The position numbers and the translations under genes are program-made. The notes beneath the pieces were generated by a model that ran no database searches, was not told where the DNA came from, and worked only from the letters and a program-made list of their open reading frames with translations. Below are positions 1 to 5,912 of a stretch of 6,565 nt of DNA, piece by piece. Every line of letters begins with the position of its first letter. Within the stretch, counting starts at the first letter, position 1. This DNA is from Candidatus Thalassarchaeaceae archaeon (GTDB lineage Archaea; Thermoplasmatota; Poseidoniia; Poseidoniales; Thalassarchaeaceae), in NCBI GenBank assembly GCA_030747885.1, contig JASLJW010000035.1, positions 1-6,565 on the forward strand. The letters run 5' to 3'.

Positions 1-1
1 T

Positions 2-610
2 ACAATGTATTATCTGGTAGGAAAACCAATTCATCGAGCCGAATTTTTCGTTTATCGAATTCTTGGATTTATGGCAATAGCCGCGCCCTACATGGTTGCA
101 TTAGCGTTATTCGTAGGTTTAGTAACCAGTTTCATTGGCCCTGGGGATTCCCTCTTCAGATTCCAAGATTTGACTGTTTGGCTAATTATTGGGATAACTT
201 CTGCCCTAGTTCTCTTAGCATATTCTACCACCTTCTCCGCCTTAGGAGTAATTTCAAAGAAATTCGGTATTTACATCGCTTTGGTAATGGGAGTTTGGGA
301 ATTTATCATGGCCTTCTTCTCACTCCTCACCTCAGGTCAGAGTAGAGTAGCATGGCTTTCTGTGTCTCATTGGGGGCTTGAGATGGTAAATTCTGCTGCA
401 TTAATTGCTTGGCCGGATTCAGGTTATTACGACATCATAGGTTCTGGATTTTTCAATTCTTCAGTAGTATTCTCTGTATTTTGGAATGAACCTGTTGTAT
501 CATCGGAACCCATAGTTTCCTTATTGGTTTCTGCCTTCTTTTTACTTGCATATATCGGAATATGGGTAATGATTGGTCAATCTTTCCTTGGTCGAAGAGA
601 GATCGATTAG
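2..610 (+). CDS. ABC-2 type transporter permease, C-terminal part (5' truncated by window edge)
   Basis: This is the C-terminal part of an integral membrane permease, probably the membrane subunit of an ABC-2 type exporter that works with a separate ATPase. The frame is already open at the window edge and the ATG at 5 is probably internal. The first residues, reading YYLVGKPIHRAEFF, match the short cytoplasmic motif (leucine/proline, then Ser/His-Arg and Glu-Phe) that precedes a transmembrane helix in ABC-2 permeases. Counting from that ATG, hydrophobic segments lie at about residues 20-42, 57-80, 86-108 and 169-192. A polar, probably extracytoplasmic loop lies between the last two, and the protein ends in a short charged tail (RREID). 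It terminates at TAG and the next gene follows after 36 bases in the same frame. The substrate is unknown. The ATPase gene would be expected just upstream. The family call is moderately secure, the exact subfamily is not. Confidence 0.65.
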   Translation, partial: TMYYLVGKPIHRAEFFVYRILGFMAIAAPYMVALALFVGLVTSFIGPGDSLFRFQDLTVWLIIGITSALVLLAYSTTFSALGVISKKFGIYIALVMGVWEFIMAFFSLLTSGQSRVAWLSVSHWGLEMVNSAALIAWPDSGYYDIIGSGFFNSSVVFSVFWNEPVVSSEPIVSLLVSAFFLLAYIGIWVMIGQSFLGRREID

Positions 611-646
611 AGTTCAATTCATCAGCCGACCCACACTTCGCGGTTC

Positions 647-1816
647 ATGGAGCATTTCGAGGGGGACCTGGACACCCTCTGGCGCCTTGATTTTCTCCCT
701 CCCCTCCACCGGTTTACTTGGCAGTGGTGGTGGTGGTTGGTCGTACTTCCTTGTGACAAGCATCCAGAACGTTCCAAACAACTGATGGTTCTTTGGTCTA
801 CAAAGGATACAGCATCGATTGATGTAAGTGGAGTTCCATGGGAAGGACAACGTTTCCACACCGATGAAGATGGGGGGCACACTCTAGGGGGAATGGTAGC
901 GGCTTGGTGGTATGATGGTGAGAAAATGTTTGAGCCATTGGTCCTTAGGAAATGCCGAATGCTTGCATTAGATCATAGGCACAATCTCTGGCCATCAGAT
1001 ATTGGAGGTGGTGCAATCGTGCCATTAACTGAGGATGACCTTTCAATGGGTCTTCGACCAGATAATAGTGCCTTTTGGTTACGCTTGAAATCGGATCAAA
1101 ATATGGTGGAAAAGGGGGCTCCTAATTCATTTAATCTTGAAATGACTCCTTGGAATCCCCCACTTTCAGCTGCGACTCGATCCCATAATTTGTTTGCGGG
1201 TTCTATGGGATATGACATTCTTCGCTTACATGGAACAAGAGCATCTGGGACAATAGATGGAGAGGCTGTTGAAGGTTCTGCATATTTTCAGAAAGTTGTT
1301 GTTCAGGCACCTTCTGTTCCTTGGTTCTGGGGTTTCCTCCATTTCGATGATGGTTCATATTTTGATTGGTTTATGCCTCACCTCTCTCTATCTGTCTCGG
1401 CAAATGATTCTCGCCCATGGAAACGTAGGGATAGGCATAGATTCCCCCTTAGGACTGCTGGTTTGTTTCACGATGCCAGAAGAGGTCGAACAGAGAGATT
1501 TGAACAATGCGAGGTTGAACTGATTCACCCCTCTGATGGTGGGCCATTAGATTCAGATGGCCACCCCCTCCCATCTTTCAAGGTACGTGTCTGGAATGGC
1601 CGGACTCAATTAAGTACAATTTTGCGGGCAACAAGTCGCGCACATTGGACCTTTGATCAACCTACGAGGATGGGTTTGAAATCACATTTTACTTACAATG
1701 AATATCCATTAACAGTGGAGAAACTCGTAATAATTGACGAAATTGAAGTCCGTACACCTTCTGATTATGAATGGATTAGGGGGAATGCTGAGCATTCATG
1801 GGGTATTTTGCATTAG
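647..1816 (+). CDS. Trp-rich protein resembling CrtC/AttH-like (double lipocalin) family
   Basis: This is a 389-residue soluble protein with no signal peptide or obvious membrane helix. I do not recognise it with certainty. The pattern suggests the double-lipocalin superfamily that includes AttH, carotenoid 1,2-hydratase CrtC and tocopherol cyclase-like proteins. There is an early Trp cluster (residues 25-30) where those families carry a WWY motif. A mid-protein block follows, with G-x-I-x-G-x-x-V-x-G-x-A-Y near residues 201-213 and then PWFWGFLHFDDGSYFDWF near 225-242. The tail has a Gly-Asn-Ala-Glu-x-x-x-Gly motif near 379-386, like the terminal strand of the second lipocalin unit. Start choice: the ATG at 647 is the first in frame after the permease stop, and I see no clear Shine-Dalgarno or TATA element before it. 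The 36-base gap suggests co-transcription with the permease. It may bind or modify a hydrophobic ligand. That role is inference, and a conserved archaeal protein of unknown function is equally possible. Confidence 0.6.
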   Translation: MEHFEGDLDTLWRLDFLPPLHRFTWQWWWWLVVLPCDKHPERSKQLMVLWSTKDTASIDVSGVPWEGQRFHTDEDGGHTLGGMVAAWWYDGEKMFEPLVLRKCRMLALDHRHNLWPSDIGGGAIVPLTEDDLSMGLRPDNSAFWLRLKSDQNMVEKGAPNSFNLEMTPWNPPLSAATRSHNLFAGSMGYDILRLHGTRASGTIDGEAVEGSAYFQKVVVQAPSVPWFWGFLHFDDGSYFDWFMPHLSLSVSANDSRPWKRRDRHRFPLRTAGLFHDARRGRTERFEQCEVELIHPSDGGPLDSDGHPLPSFKVRVWNGRTQLSTILRATSRAHWTFDQPTRMGLKSHFTYNEYPLTVEKLVIIDEIEVRTPSDYEWIRGNAEHSWGILH

Positions 1817-1839
1817 ATGTGAGCGTTCCCGGAATGCCG

Positions 1840-1847
1840 TTATATAC
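1840..1847 (+). promoter_or_regulatory. Archaeal TATA-box-like element (TTATATAC)
   Basis: TTATATAC lies in the 63-base gap before the membrane/PH-domain gene, in an otherwise GC-richer stretch. A start site about 25 bases downstream would fall near 1868-1872, leaving a leader of roughly 10 bases before the ATG at 1880. This spacing fits the archaeal TBP/TFB promoter layout. It is the only convincing TATA element that I see ahead of a gene here, so the PH-domain gene may begin a new transcription unit rather than belong to the preceding one. Confidence 0.5.
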
Positions 1848-1868
1848 GAACCCGTAGAACGTAGTACA

Positions 1869-1874
1869 GAGGGG
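1869..1874 (+). promoter_or_regulatory. Possible Shine-Dalgarno site (GAGGGG)
   Basis: GAGGGG ends five bases before the ATG at 1880 and can pair with the CCUC of the 16S rRNA 3' end. It supports 1880 over the in-frame ATG at 1892. If transcription starts near 1870, as the upstream TATA suggests, the site would sit at the very 5' end of the message, so its use is uncertain. Confidence 0.35.
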
Positions 1875-1879
1875 CCGAC

Positions 1880-2920
1880 ATGGGAGAGAAGATGGATGAA
1901 TTCAGGAATGGACTAGACGTTGAGGCTGCACGAAATGCTGTTCCTGAAATGTCTTCATACGAGGAGCCGTATTATCGATCAGGCCCAACCTTCCTGTCGA
2001 TGTTTCCACGTTATTTCCTTATTTTGATTGTTTTTGGAATTCATGTAATGTTTTGGTCCATGAATGATGGTGATTTATTCGACCGTAGTGAAGATTCCGG
2101 AGGTTTAGGCCTGGTAATGTGGTTACTCGACATTGTGGCGGAGACTGGAATTGTAGGATTCTTCTTTTTGATGATTGGTTTGACTTGGATTAATCGATTT
2201 GTTAATTTTAGTACTTCTGGGGGATTGTACACAGTTTCGTTACTTGTGATATCTATTACACCCGGGCTATTTTTCTTTGAAGAAATGTTCACTAGTGGGA
2301 TTATAGGTGGAATTCTTGGAACAGATGAAATGGGTTTTCTTCCAGATTGGAATAACATGCTGTATCTTATTTTTGGGGGAGCGTATGCTGGAGTGATGTT
2401 CCTTCTCACGGTGATGTATCAACGAGCATTTACTTACGTAATTACAGGTAAGCAAGTATATCTGAAGAAGGAATTTTTGAAGTTCATTGATGCAAATAGT
2501 CATGCAATAAGTTTGACCAAGATTGAGAATCTTAAGGTGGAACGCGGGCTAATTGGGAGAATTCTTGGATAGGGCAGCCTCCATGTAATTACTGCTTCGG
2601 GGATGGGTCTTCGCCAGGAATCCATGTCTGTAGGTATTGGGACAGCGGCAGAAGTAAGTGATGCTGCAACCAAAACAAGTAGTAATTTCCTAGTCCGAAT
2701 GATTCGCTTTATGTTTGTAGTAATCCGATTACAGAGAACTAGAACAACTGTTGATTTGGATCCAGAGGATTGTTTCTATGGCATTCGAAATCCTATGGAT
2801 GTGTATGCCTTGGTAAACGAATTACGCACACGCCCGGGAGCGCCTGTAGATGGTGCAACTACCGAGTCATCAGATGCTGAAACTACGCCTGATTCATCTG
2901 AAATTGAAGTTGTAGAGTAA
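1880..2920 (+). pseudogene. Membrane protein with C-terminal bacterial-type PH domain (bPH2-like), interrupted by in-frame TAG
   Basis: Read through the TAG at 2570-2572 (codon 231), this is one 346-codon gene. A polar N-terminus of about 40 residues is followed by hydrophobic segments near residues 42-61, 78-104, 116-133 and 160-180. The PH-like domain then begins at FTYVITGKQVYL (184-195). The hallmark stretch of that family, SLTKIENLKVERGLIGRILG (211-230), runs straight into the TAG and resumes immediately after it, in the same frame, with GSLHVITASG (232-241). Later comes DPEDCFYGIRNPMDVYALVN, the usual ending of such domains, and an acidic Thr/Ser/Glu tail. The family motif normally has an aromatic or other residue between the two glycines, so the TAG replaces one codon and nothing else is lost. 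If translation stops there, the product is 230 residues with a truncated PH fold. Such proteins sit in the membrane with the PH domain in the cytoplasm; their role is poorly known. It is called a pseudogene provisionally: sequencing error or readthrough would make it a CDS. Confidence 0.75.
2570..2572 (+). other. In-frame amber codon within the PH domain
   Basis: The TAG is flanked by GGA and GGC. Homologous domains carry a G-x-G here, often with Tyr, Phe or Leu in the middle. TAT or TAC (Tyr), TGG (Trp) or TTG (Leu) would each need a single base change to give TAG. There is no frame change and no other stop until the TAA at 2918-2920. No convincing separate start follows: the first downstream ATG (2603) begins after a core strand of the domain. 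Confidence 0.85.
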
Positions 2921-2978
2921 CTTCTACTCATCCGCACCGTTGATGAACCATCGTTGCTGAGGTCGCACCGGTGGACGC

Positions 2979-3524
2979 ATGGTGGATGAAGAACTGACAA
3001 TCAAAGCAGCCCAATGTATTATGGGTGGAGATTACATGGGAGCTATGGGAATTTTTGAAACGATTATCGAAGGACATGGAGACAGTCCACTTGGATATCA
3101 TGGGTGGGCTGAAGCGGCTCTTTTTGAAATCCAGGAGAAAGGAAATTTCGATGAAAAGGGCAAGGAGAGAATTAACGAAGGACAAATCCAGTCATATTTC
3201 CAGAGGGCTACAAAACTAGACCCTACGAGCACAGAATACCAAGCAGCATATGCTAATGCATTGATTGAGTTTGACAGAATTCCAAAGGCAATCAGGGAAC
3301 TTAAGAAATTGAAGGAATTAGGTGACTCATCTGAAGAATTCGATGTGACTGCAGATCTCTTTCAAGCATCTAAGATGTTAATCGATAACATCGACTTTAA
3401 GACGAATTTCGATAGGAGCGAGGCCTTTGCTAAGCAGTTTATTCCAGTAGCGGTCGAATTTGCCTTTTTGGGGATGGGTTTCACATCCTCTGAGGAAGCA
3501 GTAGAATATCTAGCCGAAGAGTGA
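2979..3524 (+). CDS. TPR-like repeat protein of unknown function
   Basis: This is a 181-residue, acidic, soluble protein, almost entirely helical by composition. Two tetratricopeptide-like units can be seen. The first, near residues 5-50, reads AAQCIMGGDYMGAMGIFETI and then GYHGWAEAALFEI. The second, near 70-112, is more canonical: FQRATKLDPTSTEYQAAYAN, followed by ALIEFDRIPKAIRELKKL. The C-terminal third is helical without a clear repeat. TPR units are protein-protein interaction scaffolds; the partner is unknown. The ATG at 2979 is supported by GGTG at 2970-2973, five bases upstream, which can pair with CACC of the anti-Shine-Dalgarno. truA begins 10 bases after the stop, so the two are probably co-transcribed. 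No TATA element is evident in the 58-base gap upstream, so it may be read from the promoter of the preceding gene. A function in RNA metabolism would be guilt by association only. Confidence 0.75.
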   Translation: MVDEELTIKAAQCIMGGDYMGAMGIFETIIEGHGDSPLGYHGWAEAALFEIQEKGNFDEKGKERINEGQIQSYFQRATKLDPTSTEYQAAYANALIEFDRIPKAIRELKKLKELGDSSEEFDVTADLFQASKMLIDNIDFKTNFDRSEAFAKQFIPVAVEFAFLGMGFTSSEEAVEYLAEE

Positions 3525-3527
3525 GGG
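3523..3527 (+). promoter_or_regulatory. Shine-Dalgarno site for truA (GAGGG), overlapping the upstream stop codon
   Basis: GAGGG shares its first two bases with the TGA stop of the TPR gene and ends seven bases before the ATG at 3535. This placement supports that start and fits translational coupling of the two genes. Confidence 0.45.
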
Positions 3528-3534
3528 CGGACTC

Positions 3535-4482
3535 ATGACCGAGGCTGATGAAGCTGAGGCCACTACTTCAGAAATTCAAAGAGTAGTCATTTGTTTTGGA
3601 TATCTAGGTGATGGATTCCATGGCTCTCAAATTCAACCTGATTTGAGGACGGTTCAAGGGGAAATTGAAAAGACCCTGAAGAAGTTGGGTTGGCTGGAAT
3701 CTGAAAAACACATTTGGATTTCTTCACGAACAGATGCAGGAGTACATGTTCGAATGAATCTCGCATCATTTGATTTTCCTTTAGAACGATGGGAGAGTAT
3801 CGGTGAGGAGAGTCTTTTACGGGCAATCAATGATCGATTACCTGATGATATATTCGTGTGGGGGGCGTATACCGTTTCTGATGATGTATTCGTTAGAATT
3901 GCTAGGCGTAGAATCTATCTTTATCGTCTTCAAGCGTTACCAGGATGGCCCCTAGATGTATCTCCTGAGAGGGTTTCTAGGTGGTGCCGAATTTTCGAAG
4001 GAGGACATGATTTCACAAATTTTTGTCGAGTAGAGGAGGGGCGAACTACAGTTCGTACTATTCATAGTTGTACTCCTTGGGTTGATTTCACAGGCAGAGT
4101 AGTTGGTTTCCGAATCGAAGCGGAATCATTCCTATGGAACCAAGTACGACGAATCGCATCAGCTCTCCATGGTTTAGCAACCGATAGAATAGAATTATCA
4201 GAGGTTATTCGAGCCCTTCATCGCCCAAATGAAGAGGTTGATTTCGGCCGTTCATCTGCTGATTGGCTAACTCTTTGGACAATCAATCATCCTGCATTAC
4301 CTGATTTGGACGTGATGCCAATTGAAGCAGTGGGAGCATGGTCAAATCCTCCTCTTGGAGGGGAAGAAAGATTGCATGAAAGATGGCAAGAAATCGCTCG
4401 GAGAGAGATTGATTTGTTATTGCAGAGAGGATGGATACTAGGAATGACAATCGATTCAAAGGAGACTGAGGTTGACGATTGA
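3535..4482 (+). CDS. truA: tRNA pseudouridine synthase TruA (archaeal Pus3-like)
   Basis: This enzyme converts uridine to pseudouridine in the anticodon arm of tRNAs (positions 38-40 in bacteria, 38/39 for the eukaryotic and archaeal Pus3-like enzymes). The 315-residue protein shows the family landmarks in order. GYLGDGFHGSQIQPD (22-36) is followed by TVQGEIEKTL (39-48). Then comes the catalytic block SSRTDAGVH (63-71), where Asp67 is the predicted nucleophile. An RRIYLYRLQAL segment follows, carrying the family's conserved active-site Tyr. GHDFTNFCR comes next, and FLWNQVRRIASAL stands for the FL-x-x-QVRR motif. About 15 residues precede the first conserved motif. The protein runs some 45-55 residues longer than a typical bacterial TruA, with a charged helical C-terminal tail of no known domain. 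The start is set by a Shine-Dalgarno site 7 bases away. The 3' end overlaps the convergent ribK gene by 27 bases. Confidence 0.93.
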   Translation: MTEADEAEATTSEIQRVVICFGYLGDGFHGSQIQPDLRTVQGEIEKTLKKLGWLESEKHIWISSRTDAGVHVRMNLASFDFPLERWESIGEESLLRAINDRLPDDIFVWGAYTVSDDVFVRIARRRIYLYRLQALPGWPLDVSPERVSRWCRIFEGGHDFTNFCRVEEGRTTVRTIHSCTPWVDFTGRVVGFRIEAESFLWNQVRRIASALHGLATDRIELSEVIRALHRPNEEVDFGRSSADWLTLWTINHPALPDLDVMPIEAVGAWSNPPLGGEERLHERWQEIARREIDLLLQRGWILGMTIDSKETEVDD

Positions 4483-4926
4483 ACCATCCTCTAGATCCAG
4501 GGATTCTCGCAGGAAAACATCAGCAATTACTTCGATTACTTCGACATGGCGTGTAAGGTCTGGGATTAAGATTGCACAAGCAATAGTTTGTGATTCTGTA
4601 ATACTAATTTCAGCCTTAAATGCCGTTGCCCCTCCAAATGATCTCCCCTCTCTAAGAAACCCTCTGATACGGAATGATTCAATATCTGAGGTGTTTATTT
4701 TTGAGACAGCTTCTACCAGTGTTGAATCTAGATCTAATGTATCGATGCCTGCTTTTTGCCGTAATGCAATATAGTTGCTTAAGTCACGGTTTTCGACATG
4801 GACATTCAATGTCCCTGGCCACGCAGTTGCTCCAATAATTTTTCGAAATTGGTCTTGGTAATGTGATTGTGACATGAATACTGCCGCCCGACCTAGTCCG
4901 CTGGTCACTGTTCCAGACAGCCGCAT
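4456..4926 (-). CDS. ribK: CTP-dependent riboflavin kinase (archaeal RibK, DUF120)
   Basis: This cytoplasmic enzyme phosphorylates riboflavin to FMN using CTP rather than ATP (EC 2.7.1.161), the archaeal route to flavin cofactors. The 156 residues cover the single cradle-loop barrel domain without the N-terminal winged-helix extension that some homologues carry. Family motifs are present in order: GTVTSGLGRAAVFM (5-18), the glycine-rich nucleotide-binding start; WPGTLNVHV (36-44), where PGTLN contributes to metal, nucleotide and flavin binding; GFLREGRSFGG (89-99); and IPDLTRH then EVIEVIADVFLRESLDLEDG (121-148). The start at 4926 places the first motif at the N-terminus, as usual. No Shine-Dalgarno site or strong TATA element precedes it, so translation may be leaderless or coupled to the gene 47 bases upstream on the same strand. 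Its stop lies inside the 3' end of truA on the other strand. This gene is the clearest domain-level marker that the window is archaeal. Confidence 0.95.
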   Translation of the reverse strand: MRLSGTVTSGLGRAAVFMSQSHYQDQFRKIIGATAWPGTLNVHVENRDLSNYIALRQKAGIDTLDLDSTLVEAVSKINTSDIESFRIRGFLREGRSFGGATAFKAEISITESQTIACAILIPDLTRHVEVIEVIADVFLRESLDLEDGSIVNLSLL

Positions 4927-4973
4927 AGTTTACTGCGAATTGTTGCAGCATTTACCTATTCCGTTTGATTGAA

Positions 4974-5888
4974 TCAGAGGAAAAATTGCTCTCCTTCTTT
5001 TGCGAGACTCCATCCTGAATCTTTGAGATATTTTGTTTCTTTAGATTCCTGTATTAGAAGTGGATTTGTGTGATTCAAATGTATGAAACGAATATCCATC
5101 GAATTATTCTTTTTCATCCCTAGGCGTTGTAGTGTTTCCAATACAGGTGGATGAGGTACATTCTCCTGATGCTTCAATTCATCTGGTGACCAAAATGTCC
5201 CATCAATTAGGAAAGTATCTACTTCTAAGGATTGAAACCATTCATGGATTGTTTTCTTCCCGACCATTTCCAAAGTGTCTTTCCATGAATCGTGATCTGG
5301 AAGATGTAGGATTGACATTGTTGGCCCTCTAATGATGAATGCGTGGGTATCTGTCCATTCATCTCGATGAGGTACTTGTATAGGGGTAATAGAAAGAGAT
5401 TGAGATGTTCGGATTTCCATGTTTCCCTTGAATGGACATGGAATCAATATTCCCTGTTCAATCATAGTTTTCCACCTTGGAGTTTCTTCTATTAGTCTCA
5501 TCATCGAGTCACTCGCATGAATCCTGATTCCTTTTGCACCCATTGCTTCTCTTCCAAATAATCCTATTCCGTCTACATGTCCGAGGTGCCCGTGGGTAAG
5601 CCAAACATCAGTTATTTTGATTCCTTTTTTGGGAAGCATTCGTAATTGTCGATCTAAATCTCTCGACACATCTACCAGATGTAAGTCATCGCCATCTATT
5701 ACTGCAATAGATGCCGGAGAGAGTTGATTCCCCTGTCTTGAAAAAATGAGGCATGTTTCGCAATAGCATCCAGGCTGAGGGACTCCCCCATCTTGAGCAA
5801 TTCCTAGAACCACTGCTAACGGTACGTTGCCCATACTCTTCGCTCTATGTCCTTTCGTTTTCAACGCAGCGATGAACGGAAGCATCAT
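4974..5888 (-). CDS. PqqB-like metallo-beta-lactamase-fold hydrolase
   Basis: This is a 304-residue MBL-fold protein related to PqqB and, more distantly, to the cyclic phosphodiesterase PhnP. Numbering is from the ATG at 5888. VVLGIAQDGGVPQPGC (26-41) leads into a Cys cluster (Cys41, Cys43, Cys46) like the structural zinc site of PqqB/PhnP relatives. The metal motif reads THGHLGH (98-104): the Asp of the canonical HxHxDH is Gly103, while His99, His101 and His104 remain. VPHRDEWTDTHAF (172-184), LPDHDSW (196-202), FLIDGTFW (226-233) and FIHLNHTNPLL (268-278) match the PqqB-type layout through to the C-terminus. Full length is as expected. Met19 (codon 5834-5832) may be the true start, because family homology begins only just after it and the first start leaves 24 bases to the divergent gene. 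No other PQQ genes are visible, so a role in PQQ synthesis is not supported. The substrate is unknown. Confidence 0.85.
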   Translation of the reverse strand: MMLPFIAALKTKGHRAKSMGNVPLAVVLGIAQDGGVPQPGCYCETCLIFSRQGNQLSPASIAVIDGDDLHLVDVSRDLDRQLRMLPKKGIKITDVWLTHGHLGHVDGIGLFGREAMGAKGIRIHASDSMMRLIEETPRWKTMIEQGILIPCPFKGNMEIRTSQSLSITPIQVPHRDEWTDTHAFIIRGPTMSILHLPDHDSWKDTLEMVGKKTIHEWFQSLEVDTFLIDGTFWSPDELKHQENVPHPPVLETLQRLGMKKNNSMDIRFIHLNHTNPLLIQESKETKYLKDSGWSLAKEGEQFFL

Positions 5889-5912
5889 GGTGGACTAGAA
5901 CATGGCAGTTGT

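Noticed and set aside
725..741. GG-repeat as a G-quadruplex
   Set aside because: Only two-base G-runs are present and the repeat is explained by consecutive Trp codons.
614..882. Overlapping minus-strand frames of 86-88 codons
   Set aside because: They are antisense shadows of the lipocalin-like gene with low-complexity His/Pro-rich products and no recognisable motif.
2041..2409. Minus-strand frame of 122 codons
   Set aside because: It is antisense to the membrane-helix region of the PH-domain gene; its Pro/Ile/Ser-rich product is typical of a reverse-complement artefact.
2603..2920. A separate 105-residue gene starting at the ATG at 2603
   Set aside because: It is in the same frame as the preceding gene and begins in the middle of the PH domain. 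The strand just upstream (GSLHVITASG) is needed by the fold, and there is no Shine-Dalgarno or TATA signal.
2912..2927. Short inverted repeat GTAGA/TCTAC around the stop of the PH-domain gene, as a terminator
   Set aside because: The stem is only five base pairs with no T-tract after it, so chance is a sufficient explanation.
4472..4774. Plus-strand frame of 100 codons
   Set aside because: It is antisense to ribK, which has strong family motifs.
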